DNA from: Gammaproteobacteria bacterium
Lineage (GTDB): Bacteria > Pseudomonadota > Gammaproteobacteria > Steroidobacterales > Steroidobacteraceae
DNA: 64,000 nt
Assembly: GCA_025357835.1 (NCBI GenBank)
Contig: JANYLM010000135.1
Location: 1-64,000, forward strand
Direction of reading: 5' to 3'
Shown: in pieces, positions 8,247-17,422 of the stretch
How positions within the stretch are numbered: position 1 is the first letter of the stretch
Layout of the letters: each line of letters begins with the position of its first letter
Position numbers and translations under genes: made by a program
The notes under the pieces: model-generated
Database searches by the model: none
Told to the model about the DNA's origin: nothing
The model's input: only the letters and a program-made list of their open reading frames with translations

Positions 8247-9322
8247 ATGCCGCCGGATTGCGAATCGACTTCGGCTACGCCCAGGCGCTTCTGCATGATG
8301 GGACTGGTGGTGGTGTACTGCAGGAACTGCCGCTTCTCGGGAAACAAATGATGCTGGATGGCGAATGCGGCGAGCGCGGCCTCATGAAAGCCGCTCAAGA
8401 TGAGCTTCTTCTTGCCGGGATACGTGTTGATGTCGCCGATGGCGAAGATTCCCGGAACGCTGGTCTGGAACTTTTCGGTATCCACTTTGAGCGCGCGCCT
8501 CTCCAGTTCCATGCCCCATTCGGCGATGGGGCCCAATTTTGGATGCAGTCCGTAGAACGCCAGCACGTGATCGGCGGACAATGCCAGGTCCCGGCCATCG
8601 GCCGTATGCACGTCGAGCCCCACCAATGAGTCGTTGTCCCGACGCAAGGCGACGGCGTTGCCCTGCAACACCTGCATTTTGCCGGCACTCACCAATTCGC
8701 GCATGCGCGCGACCGTGGCGGGCGCGCCGCGAAATTCCGCGCGGCGATGCAGCAGTGTTAGGGAGTGCGCCTTCTCGCACAGCGCCACCGTCCAGTCCAG
8801 AGCCGAATCTCCGCCGCCGCAGATCACGAGGTCACGTCCATGGAAATCAGTGGCCGATTTGACGCGATAGTGAACGCTTCTGCCCTCGAAGTCGTCGACA
8901 CCGGGCAGAGCCAGCCGCCGCGGCTGGAAGGAGCCAACGCCCCCCGCAATTACCACAGCGCCCGCAATGAGGCGGGTGCCCGCGGAGGTGCCAATGTAAA
9001 ACTTGCCACCCTCCACAGGCCGCACTTCGGTGACTTCCTGCCCGAAGTGAAAGCTGGCGTGGAAGGGTTTCGCCTGCTCCACCAGACGGTCGATCAATTC
9101 CTGAGCGCCGCATATGGGCAATGCAGGAATGTCGTAAATCGGCTTGTCTGGGTACAGTTCCGTGCATTGACCGCCGGCTTGGGCCAGCGAATCGATGATG
9201 TGCGCGCTGATGCCAAGAAGGCCTAGCTCGAAGATCTGAAACAGTCCCACCGGACCTGCGCCGATAATGACCGTCTCGACCGGCGTGGGGGCGGCCTGCG
9301 CCGCGGAGGGGTTTTCCGACAT
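8243..9322 (-). CDS. Ferredoxin/flavodoxin-NADP+ reductase, thioredoxin-reductase-like type
   Basis: 359 residues. The N-terminal FAD-binding Rossmann motif is VIIGAGPVGLFQIFELGL (about 19-36). The NADPH-binding motif is VICGGGDSALDW (about 165-176), and the C-terminal FAD motif is PGIFAIGDINTYPGKK. The thioredoxin-reductase redox Cys pair (CxxC) is absent at its usual place. That identifies the TrxR-like ferredoxin-NADP+ reductases, which typically carry a longer C-terminal tail. It heads an operon with tesB and the DUF2897-like gene and is divergent from the IclR regulator, which may control it. Start ATG 9322 follows AAGGA. Confidence 0.88.
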   Translation of the reverse strand: MSENPSAAQAAPTPVETVIIGAGPVGLFQIFELGLLGISAHIIDSLAQAGGQCTELYPDKPIYDIPALPICGAQELIDRLVEQAKPFHASFHFGQEVTEVRPVEGGKFYIGTSAGTRLIAGAVVIAGGVGSFQPRRLALPGVDDFEGRSVHYRVKSATDFHGRDLVICGGGDSALDWTVALCEKAHSLTLLHRRAEFRGAPATVARMRELVSAGKMQVLQGNAVALRRDNDSLVGLDVHTADGRDLALSADHVLAFYGLHPKLGPIAEWGMELERRALKVDTEKFQTSVPGIFAIGDINTYPGKKKLILSGFHEAALAAFAIQHHLFPEKRQFLQYTTTSPIMQKRLGVAEVDSQSGGI

Positions 9323-9477
9323 GGTAAGCCTGATTCCTTAGTTTTCCGCCTAAATCGGTTGCAAATTGTAGCTGAAAAGTGCCGGGCGGCACCTGTTTGC
9401 TTTCGGACCGGCGACGCAACCGGAATCCGTTCGCAGGGTACTCATTGACGAGAGCGACCCCCTTTAGGAAGGCGATC

Positions 9478-10287
9478 ATGCATGCGAATGTCGGTCCATT
9501 CCCTGAAGCTATTGACGCTGGGCACGAACCGATCCGCGCGATCCGCGCCCTGAACCGCGGGCTCGAAGTGCTGACCGCACTGAACGCCCTTGAACGGGCC
9601 GCCATCAACACGCTGGCCGACGCGGCTCGGCTGCCGCGCACCACGACCTACCGGATTTTGGAAACGCTGCGCCAGGCGGGCTATGTGGACCGAGACCCGC
9701 ATGATGACTGCTATCGGCCGACCATCATGGTGCGTGCCTTGTCGGAGGGCTTTGACGATGAAGCCATGACTGCGCACCTCGCCAAACCGCATCTAGCTGC
9801 GCTCGGCGCACAAATCGTCTGGCCGGTGGCGGTCGCGACTCGCTCCGGCGCAAGCATGATGATACGCGAGACCACCGACCTCCAGAGTCCTCTCGCCTTG
9901 GAACGGTACGGGGCCGGCGTGCGCGTGCCCATGCTCGGTTCCGCGGCGGGGCACGCCTACCTCGCGCTGTGCTCAGATAAGGAACGCGATGCGCTGCTGG
10001 AATTACTGTCGCGCTCGCCGCTGCCGGAAGATCGCCCGGCGCGAAACCGCATCGAGGTACAGCGGCTGCTCGAGGAGACGCGCACCCAGGGGTTCGGCCT
10101 GTCGCGCCGTGCTCGGCGCGTGTCGGAAGAAATCAGTCTGGCCATACCGGTGCGCGCGAAAGATCGGGTACTGGCCACCGTCACCGTTCGCTATGCAGGC
10201 ACGGCAGTGCCGCTGCGCACTGCCGTCGAGCAATTCCTGCCGAAGATGCGTGAGTTTGCGCAGCGGATCGAGGCGCAGTTCGTCTAG
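9478..10287 (+). CDS. IclR-family transcriptional regulator
   Basis: 269 residues from ATG 9478, which has AGGAAGGCG just upstream; a longer in-frame extension to 9379 lacks a ribosome site. The N-terminal winged helix (about 20-80) includes LNTLADAARLPRTTTYRILE-like spacing, with the recognition helix around TTTYRILETLRQ. The C-terminal IclR effector domain (about 95-265) contains VPMLGSAAGHAYLA and EISLAIPVRAKDRVLATV. Family members bind small aromatic or organic acids and act as repressors or activators. It is divergent from the reductase-tesB operon. Its 3' end abuts the virJ fossil on the opposite strand. Confidence 0.9.
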   Translation: MHANVGPFPEAIDAGHEPIRAIRALNRGLEVLTALNALERAAINTLADAARLPRTTTYRILETLRQAGYVDRDPHDDCYRPTIMVRALSEGFDDEAMTAHLAKPHLAALGAQIVWPVAVATRSGASMMIRETTDLQSPLALERYGAGVRVPMLGSAAGHAYLALCSDKERDALLELLSRSPLPEDRPARNRIEVQRLLEETRTQGFGLSRRARRVSEEISLAIPVRAKDRVLATVTVRYAGTAVPLRTAVEQFLPKMREFAQRIEAQFV

Positions 10288-10461
10288 TTTGACGTGGCCT
10301 GCAGCTCGGGGCTCGGAACTGTCCTTGTAAATACTCACCTCGCCGAAGCGTCCATAGTTGAACACTTCCGCAGGCGTCGCTACTGCGGTGCCCACCATAC
10401 ACGGGAGAATTCCGCTGATTTTAGCAATTCTGTTCGCCAACCGATCTCCTGCAATCACCAT
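10288..10461 (-). pseudogene. Fossil of a VirJ/AcvB-family gene (lysyl-PG hydrolase partner of MprF)
   Basis: Three bases after the mprF stop an ATG (10461) opens a frame with a weak signal-peptide-like start; a TTG at 10437 has GGAG before it. The frame then gives FNYGRFGEVSIYK, which resembles the conserved beginning of AcvB/VirJ proteins. Similarity stops where the oppositely oriented iclR gene ends (about 10287). The alpha/beta-hydrolase body that should follow is gone. In several proteobacteria a VirJ/AcvB hydrolase gene sits directly downstream of mprF/lpiA. The position therefore supports a truncated remnant. The motif match is short and from memory. Confidence 0.5.
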
Positions 10462-10464
10462 GCG

Positions 10465-13026
10465 CTACTTTCTCAAGACTTTACCGACGCCGCCGGAGAT
10501 CAGGGAGGTGACATCGAGCAGCGCCCCGGCCATTGCCAAACCATCCGGCGCCGCGAGATATCGAGGGCGCCAAACCGGCAGGAACTTTTCCTTGTACTTT
10601 CGCAGGCCCTCGAAGGGATAGAAGCTTTCGCCGTAACGCTGCACCATGCGGCCCAATTTGTGCCAAGCCGGCGCTAGCGCATGCTCTTCCAGCCCCGACA
10701 GCGGAGCCATCCCCAAATTGAACCAGGGGTAGCCCTGTGCCTTGCCCCACAGCATGCACTCGATCAACAGATAATCGATGACCCCCTTGGGTGCGTCGCC
10801 GTTGTAGCGCATGAGATCCACCGACAATTCGTTCGCGGCCCCGCGCCATACATTGGCGAAGGCGACGATGGCGCCCTCTCGGCGCACAACTCCGCAATCG
10901 AAGTTCTGCAGGTAATGCTCATCGAAGAAACCCAAGGAAAAGCGCTTCTCCGCCGTATTCTTTTCCGCCAGCCAAGCGTCGGACACCGCGCGCAGCTGCG
11001 GCAGAATCGCGCCCACATCGGCGCGCGCCACCACCTCGAACAGTGCGCCGTCGCGGCTCGCACGCCGGTGCGCCTGGCGCAAGTCGGCTCGAGCCGGTCC
11101 TTCCAGCGAAAACGTGTCCAGCGGCACGCGTGCCTCTTCGCCGAGCTTGCTCAAGTTCAAGCCCAGATCGATGTACAGGGGAAGATTTTGCGGCTTGACC
11201 TGGTAGAACACCGGTGAGACCGCCATCACATCGCAATTCTCCAGAAACGTCCACGCCAAGGGTTCACAGGCCTCGGGCGAACCTACCGGATCACCCATCG
11301 CCACCCAGCTATGGCCGGAGACCTGGTACATGATGAATGCCGTGCGCTCGGTATTGAACAGCAAATGCTTGTCGCCGAGCAGCGCCAGGTTGGCGGTAGT
11401 GTCGTCGCAACCGACGATCAATGCCGCGGCTACTTCCATATCTGCCTCGAGCGGCGCCGACATGGGCGGCGTCGCCGGCCGCAGCAGACGCCACAAACCG
11501 TAGGCCGCAGCAATCACCGCCGCGAACAGCGAGGCTCGCAGACTGCGTGGTGCTGAGGCATGGAAGGCAAACTGCCACCATAGCTCTTTGTCGTAGGGCA
11601 CATGCCGATAGGCAAATACAACCAGCCAGGCTACGGTAACGAGCACCAACAATAGCGCGACGATCCAGGGCCCGGAGTAGTGCTGTTCCAGCAGCGACAC
11701 GCGCCGCCTAAATCGGCCGCGGGCCAAAAACAGGACGACTGCGACGGTTGCCAGAATCGAAGCCTCTTCGTAGTCAAAGCCCTTGAGCAGCGACAGCAAT
11801 ATTCCGGCGCACAGCAGCCACATCGTCAGCCACCACGCTGCGTCGAGCCGCCGATGCAGGCCGTGCGCAATAACCACCAAGCCCACCCCCACGGCACTGC
11901 CGAGCAAGTGCGATAACTCGAGGATGGGCAGCGGCACGAAATCCCGCAGCAGTTCCAAGCGGCTGCCGAGGCCGGGGGTGGCGCCCGAGAACAACAGCAC
12001 GGCGCCCGCTACGAACACTGCTATCGCAATGACCTGCGGCGCGACCGCAATCAAAAAAGTCCGCCCCAGCCGCACCAAGCGCACCGCGGGCCCGCGATGC
12101 ACCCACAGCTCATGCGCGCCCAGCAACGCAAGAGCGACAACGAAGGGGGCGAAATAGTAAATGGCGCGATAAGCGACCAAGGCGCCCAGCAGCCGGTCCT
12201 GCGGCACCGACCGCAGCAGTAACATCAAGACCGCCTCGAACACACCGATGCCGCCGGGAACATTGCTGATTACGCCTGCGGCAATGGCAATCAAGTACAC
12301 GCCGGCAAATGCTGCGAAGCCAATTGCGGCCTGCGGCGGCAATAACGAATATAGAACACCGGCTGCGCACAGCAAATCGGCGCAGGCCACCGCGACCTGC
12401 GCGAACGCAATGCGCGGTTTGGGCAGGGGAATCTCGATCCGGCGAACCTGCAGGGGCTCTTGCCGCGTGCATACTAGCCAAAAATAGGCGGTCACAGTCG
12501 CGAGCAGCAGGCTGCCGGCAAGCATGGCAATCCAGGCGTGCACATGCAGCACGGATTCTGACATGCCCGCCTGCGACAGCAGCGAAAGGCCCAGCAGAAA
12601 TCCGGCGCCCAATAAAAATGTGACCGTGCCGAAGGCGATGATGGTGGCGATTTGCTTCGCGCCAAGCCCGAGGGCGGAATAGGCGCGATAGCGGATCGCC
12701 CCGCCGCTCAAGGTATTCAGGCCCACGTTGTGGCCGATGGCGTAACCCATGAAGGATATCAGGGCAATGCGCGGGTACGGCACACGTGCGCCGGCGAAAC
12801 GCACCGCGAGCACGTCGTACAGGGTCAAGCAGCCATAGCCGGCGATCGTGAACAGCCCCGCCCGCAGCAGCTTGATTTTGGAGATGGCGTGGACGTGGCC
12901 GAGAATATCCCGCCAGCGATATTCACCAAGCAGATGATGCAGCCAAAACAACGCCAGCCCGAACAGGGTGAGCCCTAAGAGGGTGGTCCATGCGGGGACC
13001 TTGGGTGCTGTGACGACGTGTGCCAA
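10465..13026 (-). CDS. mprF: Bifunctional lysylphosphatidylglycerol flippase/synthetase MprF
   Basis: About 853 residues from TTG 13026, matching the usual 840-880. The N-terminal half is a polytopic flippase with about 14 helices and motifs such as GYAIGHNVGLNTLSGGAIRY and NVPGGIGVFEAVLM. The C-terminal cytosolic DUF2156 aminoacyl-PG synthase domain (about 530-850) carries VSGHSWVAMGDPVG, ANVWRGA, DLMRY, FNLGMAPLSG and the final FEGLRKYKEKF. The enzyme transfers an amino acid, usually lysine, from aminoacyl-tRNA to phosphatidylglycerol and moves the product to the outer leaflet, lowering surface charge. No ATG start fits; a longer start would run into the divergent gene at 13117. A broken virJ-like gene follows immediately. 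Confidence 0.92.
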   Translation of the reverse strand: MAHVVTAPKVPAWTTLLGLTLFGLALFWLHHLLGEYRWRDILGHVHAISKIKLLRAGLFTIAGYGCLTLYDVLAVRFAGARVPYPRIALISFMGYAIGHNVGLNTLSGGAIRYRAYSALGLGAKQIATIIAFGTVTFLLGAGFLLGLSLLSQAGMSESVLHVHAWIAMLAGSLLLATVTAYFWLVCTRQEPLQVRRIEIPLPKPRIAFAQVAVACADLLCAAGVLYSLLPPQAAIGFAAFAGVYLIAIAAGVISNVPGGIGVFEAVLMLLLRSVPQDRLLGALVAYRAIYYFAPFVVALALLGAHELWVHRGPAVRLVRLGRTFLIAVAPQVIAIAVFVAGAVLLFSGATPGLGSRLELLRDFVPLPILELSHLLGSAVGVGLVVIAHGLHRRLDAAWWLTMWLLCAGILLSLLKGFDYEEASILATVAVVLFLARGRFRRRVSLLEQHYSGPWIVALLLVLVTVAWLVVFAYRHVPYDKELWWQFAFHASAPRSLRASLFAAVIAAAYGLWRLLRPATPPMSAPLEADMEVAAALIVGCDDTTANLALLGDKHLLFNTERTAFIMYQVSGHSWVAMGDPVGSPEACEPLAWTFLENCDVMAVSPVFYQVKPQNLPLYIDLGLNLSKLGEEARVPLDTFSLEGPARADLRQAHRRASRDGALFEVVARADVGAILPQLRAVSDAWLAEKNTAEKRFSLGFFDEHYLQNFDCGVVRREGAIVAFANVWRGAANELSVDLMRYNGDAPKGVIDYLLIECMLWGKAQGYPWFNLGMAPLSGLEEHALAPAWHKLGRMVQRYGESFYPFEGLRKYKEKFLPVWRPRYLAAPDGLAMAGALLDVTSLISGGVGKVLRK

Positions 13027-13116
13027 GCCAGATATCGTAGCAGGGCCTCCCAGGCGACGCTGCAAACTGCTAGGGTTGGCATTTGGTCTTTCCGCACCGA
13101 CAGGGGTAGCCCACGC

Positions 13117-13515
13117 ATGAGTTCCAATATCGACGGCCGCCAGGCAAGCATGGAATCGACGCAGATTTATCGCGAAGAAACCTTTACCGATCGCAAGGTC
13201 GGCACCATCCGCCGCCTGACTCCGGTGGCCGCGGATGGCGCGACGGATTCCGCGCGGCCGGTGATATATGTCGGACAGGCGCAGGTCATGACGCCGATGG
13301 GCGCCGTGCCCATCAGCTTTGAACTTGACGCCGTATCGCTGAATGTGGCCATCGAGAAATTTGGTGCGGCCGCGGAAGAGGCAGTGCATCAAACCATGCG
13401 TGAACTACAGGAAATGCGCCGGGAGCAGGCATCCTCGCTGGTCATACCCGACGCCGCCGGTGGGTCGCTGCCGAACCCCGGCGATTTGCTTAGGGGAGGA
13501 CGAACCCGCAGATAA
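13117..13515 (+). CDS. Conserved hypothetical protein
   Basis: 132 residues, ATG 13117 preceded by CAGGGG; an alternative ATG at 13150 (MESTQIYREE) has AGG upstream. A short N-terminus is followed by a beta-rich middle (TIRRLTPVAADG, RPVIYVGQAQVMTPMGAVPI) and a C-terminal amphipathic helix (IEKFGAAAEEAVHQTMRELQ). There is no signal peptide or membrane helix. I do not recognise a family. It is divergent from mprF and ends 18 bases from the convergent uup gene. Confidence 0.6.
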   Translation: MSSNIDGRQASMESTQIYREETFTDRKVGTIRRLTPVAADGATDSARPVIYVGQAQVMTPMGAVPISFELDAVSLNVAIEKFGAAAEEAVHQTMRELQEMRREQASSLVIPDAAGGSLPNPGDLLRGGRTRR

Positions 13516-13533
13516 GCGCAGCGCCACGCGCGC

Positions 13534-15336
13534 TCAAGCGCTCGCTTGAGATTCCAGCACATCCCAACGCGAGTAGGCACTCTCGAGTTCTGCCGCCAGT
13601 GCCTGCATGCGTTGCAGCGCGGCCGCCCCTGCAGCGGGATCCCGCTTGAACAAATCCGGGTCGCCGATCGCCGCTTGCAGCTGCAATTGTTCGGCTTCCA
13701 GGCGTTGAATTTTCTCGGGCATGGCCTCGAGTTCGCGCTGATCCTTGTAGGACAGCCGGCGCGCCTTCGCAGCGGCGCGCTCGGCCGGCATCGCCGCCTG
13801 CGCAGGCGCCCTTGCCCGCGCCTGACCGGCGCCGCCGACCTTGCGTTGGTGCAGCCAGTCGCTGTAGCCACCCACGTACTCGTTGACTTGGCCCGCACCT
13901 TCGAACACCAGAGTACTGGTGACGACATTGTCCAGAAATGCTCGGTCGTGGCTGACTAGCAGCAAGGTTCCGGCATAGTTCGCCACCATCTCTTCGAGAA
14001 GCTCCAGAGTGTCGGCGTCAAGATCGTTGGTGGGTTCGTCCATGACCAGCAGATTGCTCGGACGAGCGAACAAGCGCGCCAGCAGCAAGCGATTGCGTTC
14101 GCCTCCCGACAGCATGCTCACCGGCGCGTGCAGTCGCTCCGGCGGGAACAGGAAATCCCGCAAATAACCTGATACATGGCGCGGCTGACCATCGATGGTG
14201 ACCGTATCGCCGCTGCCGCCGGTGACGTTGTCCATGATGGAAGCCGACAGGTCCAGCTGTTCGCGTTGCTGGTCGAAGTAAGCGGGCAGCAGGCTGGTGC
14301 CGCGCTTGATTGCCCCTGAACTCGCTTCCAGATCGCCGACCATGAGTTTGATCAGCGTGGTCTTACCGCAGCCATTAGGCCCGATGATGCCGATGCGATC
14401 GCCCCGCATGATGCGCACGGACAAATCGGCGATCACCAATTTGGCACCGAAGCTCTGCGTGACATGTTCGGCCTCGAACACCAACTTGCCCGAGGGTGTC
14501 GCCTCCTGCACCTTGATTTCCACCTGGCCGATTCGATCACGCCGCTCGCCGCGCTGGATGCGCAGTTGCTTGAGCGCGCGAACCCGACCCTCATTACGCG
14601 TGCGCCGCGCCTCTACGCCCTTGCGAATCCACACCTCTTCCTGGGCCAGCTTCTTGTCGAACAAGGCAGCATGCGTGGCCTCGACTTCGAGCGCCGCGCG
14701 CTTTTGCACGATGTAGTCGTCGTAGTTGCCCGGCCAAACACGCAGCTGTCCTCGATCGAGTTCCACGATGCGCGTCGCCAGGCGGCGCACGAAGGCGCGA
14801 TCATGGCTGATGAACAGCAGGGCGCCGTCGAAGTCCATCATCATGTCTTCAAGCCAGGTAATCGCCTCGATATCAAGGTGATTCGTCGGCTCGTCCAATA
14901 GCAAGAGGTCGGGCATGGCCACCAGCGCGCGGCCCAGCATCACCCGCCGCCGCCAGCCGCCCGACAAGGCGCTCATGGCCGCGTCTCGTTCGAGCTGCAG
15001 GCGCGAGATCACCTGATCCACTTGCAACTCGGCCTGCCAATCACCATCCGCTCCGCCAAGCTGCGCGCCGCTCATGACCACGTCGTGCACGGTGGATTCG
15101 CTGGCGGGGGAAACATCTTGGGCCAAGCTTGCCACTCGCGCACCGGGACGCACCCACACCTCGCCGCTGTCAGGTGCTATGTGGCGCGTGATCAGGTGCA
15201 GGAGCGAGGACTTGCCCTCGCCGTTGCGGCCGAGCAGGCAAACTCGTTCGCCCCTGCGTACTTGCAGGGCCACATTGTCCAACAGGGGCTTTAGGCCGAA
15301 GCTTAAGCAGACTTTATCGAGGCGTGCGGCGGGCAT
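13534..15336 (-). CDS. uup: ABC-F ATPase Uup
   Basis: 600 residues with two ABC ATPase domains and no membrane part. Domain 1 has LLGRNGEGKSS (Walker A, about 34-44), LSGGWRRRVML and LLLDEPTNHLD. Domain 2 has IIGPNGCGKTTLIK, LSGGERNRLLLARLF and LLVMDEPTNDLD. The C-terminus (about 535-595) is a Lys/Glu/Gln-rich coiled coil of the kind that binds DNA or branched nucleic acid in Uup. ABC-F proteins act on the ribosome or, for Uup, also in genome stability and excision of transposons. Length and domain order are complete. Confidence 0.93.
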   Translation of the reverse strand: MPAARLDKVCLSFGLKPLLDNVALQVRRGERVCLLGRNGEGKSSLLHLITRHIAPDSGEVWVRPGARVASLAQDVSPASESTVHDVVMSGAQLGGADGDWQAELQVDQVISRLQLERDAAMSALSGGWRRRVMLGRALVAMPDLLLLDEPTNHLDIEAITWLEDMMMDFDGALLFISHDRAFVRRLATRIVELDRGQLRVWPGNYDDYIVQKRAALEVEATHAALFDKKLAQEEVWIRKGVEARRTRNEGRVRALKQLRIQRGERRDRIGQVEIKVQEATPSGKLVFEAEHVTQSFGAKLVIADLSVRIMRGDRIGIIGPNGCGKTTLIKLMVGDLEASSGAIKRGTSLLPAYFDQQREQLDLSASIMDNVTGGSGDTVTIDGQPRHVSGYLRDFLFPPERLHAPVSMLSGGERNRLLLARLFARPSNLLVMDEPTNDLDADTLELLEEMVANYAGTLLLVSHDRAFLDNVVTSTLVFEGAGQVNEYVGGYSDWLHQRKVGGAGQARARAPAQAAMPAERAAAKARRLSYKDQRELEAMPEKIQRLEAEQLQLQAAIGDPDLFKRDPAAGAAALQRMQALAAELESAYSRWDVLESQASA

Positions 15337-15386
15337 GAGGCCGCGTATGGTAATGGGCTTCGCCCTGGCCTAACAGCCCATTGCCC

Positions 15387-16259
15387 CTAATAGCCCACCC
15401 ATAGGGAAATATATACTCCCCTCTGTCGCGCTTTGCCGGCGATCGACCCTAAGTCGGCCCAGGCTGCGGTGAGCGTGAAATTCTTCACCGGCGCCCAGCC
15501 CAGAAAAATATCCTCGGCGCCCTGCTCGCGGAAGGCGCGCAAATTATTCGGCTTGTGGCGATATTCCGTCCCCAGCAGCCAGTCGTCGTTCAACCACAGG
15601 GCGGCGGACACCTCCGGCGCCAGGCTATAACCGCCGCTGCCGCCGAAGCCCAGCAAACCGAATTGATCGGCGCGCGTGCGCCGCAGCGTCGCATCGACAA
15701 TGAGGTTATGGCCAGCGAGCGCCGCGAAATACACCTTCGTGGCCGCGATGTACCAATCGACGTCCTCGCCACGCGCGGCGCCGACGGCGCGCGGAATCTG
15801 CTCGAAATCCAGGGTCCGCTTCCACTGCGCCCCCACTGCGATCTGCGGCAACCATTCGTCGGGGGCGAATACGGCATCGCCCACCAACCGCACTTTGAGT
15901 CCAACGATGTCCTGGCCCAGGGTCAAGCCCGGGATAACCGAACCGGCGTCGAAGCGCTGGCGAGCAACCGAGATTTCCAGCCGATTATCCACGTCGACGC
16001 TGATGCCTGCCGTACGCAGGGCAAAGTCCTGGGTGGAGATATAGGTCCCAAATGCCGAGACACCCACCTGGACGTTAGTACCCAGGCCTCCGATGAGCGC
16101 CCAAGGTACGAGGCCGCCGCCGGCAGCGCCCTCGACCTGGCTGACGGCTCCGGTCCACTGCAGACGGTCCCCGGCCCTGGCAGGCGGCGCAATGGCCAAG
16201 GCGGTGGCCACCGATGCCACCACGATCACAAATCGAATGCGGTTTATCACGGCAGGCAA
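15387..16259 (-). CDS. DUF3034 outer-membrane-associated protein
   Basis: 290 residues with a signal peptide (about 1-29, cleaved after PARA). The mature start is GDRLQWTGAVSQVEGAAGGG. Many short beta strands with alternating residues and the ends LLGTEYRHKPNNL and GVYISLWVGY suggest an outer-membrane barrel-like protein. The pattern matches the DUF3034 family. It is divergent from the globin-cupredoxin-GGDEF/EAL genes with 90 bases between start codons, so the two units may share a control region. Function unknown. Confidence 0.8.
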   Translation of the reverse strand: MPAVINRIRFVIVVASVATALAIAPPARAGDRLQWTGAVSQVEGAAGGGLVPWALIGGLGTNVQVGVSAFGTYISTQDFALRTAGISVDVDNRLEISVARQRFDAGSVIPGLTLGQDIVGLKVRLVGDAVFAPDEWLPQIAVGAQWKRTLDFEQIPRAVGAARGEDVDWYIAATKVYFAALAGHNLIVDATLRRTRADQFGLLGFGGSGGYSLAPEVSAALWLNDDWLLGTEYRHKPNNLRAFREQGAEDIFLGWAPVKNFTLTAAWADLGSIAGKARQRGVYISLWVGY

Positions 16260-16349
16260 GGTTAGGGGGGCCAGCTGCAGAATATTGTGTCCAAGCGCAC
16301 AGCCTCAAAACCTGTGCGCGTTTAACCTAAGCCTTTATTGAGTTGACTT

Positions 16350-16793
16350 ATGACCGCTGTCGCCTACCGTGTGCTGGCTCCCGCACTGCTGTTTCTCGCC
16401 GGAATGGCCGCGGGCGAGGAGCCACGCCTGTACGATCGTCTGGGAGGCGGGGCCGGGGTTGCTGCCATTGCCGCTGCCCTCATCGACCGGGTAAGCGCCG
16501 ATCCGATGCTCAGCCGAAGTTTCAAAGATTCCAAGTTGGATCGAATCAAGAAGCTGCTCGCCGAGCAGATTTGCGATCTTTCCGGCGGTCCCTGCCGCTA
16601 TTCGGGCGACTCCATGAAGCAGGTGCATGCCGGTCACCATATTTCGGAAGCCGAGTTCTACGGCATGGTCGCCGACTTGCGCGAAATATTGAAACAAAGG
16701 CATGTGAGCCAAGCAGCGACCAACCAGCTGCTGCGTCTACTTGCCCCCATGAAGCGCGACGTGGTCGAGCCGGCGCGCAGCGCCGCCCGATGA
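16350..16793 (+). CDS. Exported truncated haemoglobin (group I)
   Basis: 147 residues. A signal peptide (about 1-23, ending MAAGEE) precedes a 2-on-2 globin domain: LYDRLGGGAGVAAI (helix A/B), FKDSKLDRIKKLLAEQICDL, and a proximal His region QVHAGHHISEAEF. The known roles of the family are O2/NO binding and detoxification; the leader suggests a periplasmic location, unusual for a globin. Its last codon overlaps the ATG of the next gene by four bases, so translation is coupled to the cupredoxin-like protein. Confidence 0.88.
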   Translation: MTAVAYRVLAPALLFLAGMAAGEEPRLYDRLGGGAGVAAIAAALIDRVSADPMLSRSFKDSKLDRIKKLLAEQICDLSGGPCRYSGDSMKQVHAGHHISEAEFYGMVADLREILKQRHVSQAATNQLLRLLAPMKRDVVEPARSAAR

Positions 16794-17416
16794 CGCTCAT
16801 GCGTCGCCATCGGTGGTATGCGGCGATGCTGGGAGTGCTGTGCACACCCGTGACGCTCGGCGGCATGGTGACCGTCAATGTCACCGCTCACTCGGGAGCG
16901 GCAGCAGATACGGTGATCGTGTTCGATCCCCTCGATGCGGCACCACCCGCGGGGCGTGACGCGGTCAGCATCGATCAAATCAACCAGCGATTCGTGCCGC
17001 GCGTCAGCGTGGTCCGCACCGGCACCGTGATTACGTTTCCTAACAGCGACCGCATCCGGCATCAAGTCTATTCGTTCTCGCCGGCCAAGATATTCACGCT
17101 CAAGCTGTATGCCGGGTCGCCGCAGACTCCGGTCACCTTCGATCATGCGGGGCTGGTAGTCCTTGGCTGCAACATCCACGACAAGATGGTGGCCTTCGTC
17201 GGCGTAGTCGATTCGCCGTACTTTGCCAAGACGCCGGAATCGGGGGTCGCGACCTTGAACCTGCCAGTCGGGCGCTATCGGCTGCGCGCCTGGCATCCGG
17301 ATGCTGTCGCCGCAATTCCATCGCGGGAAATTACGGTTCCCCCAGGCCCGCTGAGCTTTTCCCTGAGCGTCGATTTGAACAGCGCGGCGGCAGCCGTCGC
17401 GCTTTGGCCCGAGTAA
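16790..17416 (+). CDS. Periplasmic cupredoxin-like protein (methylamine-utilisation-like)
   Basis: 208 residues from ATG 16790 (second possible ATG 16799). A signal peptide (about 1-25) precedes a plastocyanin/azurin-like fold. TVITFPNSDRIRHQVYSF supplies a His copper ligand, and VVLGCNIHDKMVAFV supplies the Cys, His and Met that complete a type-1 copper site. A C-terminal beta domain (LPVGRYRLRAWHPD) follows. Such proteins carry electrons or sense redox state in the periplasm. It sits between the globin gene (4-base overlap) and the GGDEF/EAL gene (6-base gap), so all three form one operon. Confidence 0.85.
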   Translation: MTLMRRHRWYAAMLGVLCTPVTLGGMVTVNVTAHSGAAADTVIVFDPLDAAPPAGRDAVSIDQINQRFVPRVSVVRTGTVITFPNSDRIRHQVYSFSPAKIFTLKLYAGSPQTPVTFDHAGLVVLGCNIHDKMVAFVGVVDSPYFAKTPESGVATLNLPVGRYRLRAWHPDAVAAIPSREITVPPGPLSFSLSVDLNSAAAAVALWPE

Positions 17417-17422
17417 CCGGTC

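Noticed and set aside
13027-13392. N-terminal extension of mprF overlapping the divergent gene
   Set aside because: Runs antisense through a better-supported gene and exceeds normal MprF length; TTG 13026 just before TM1 is preferred.
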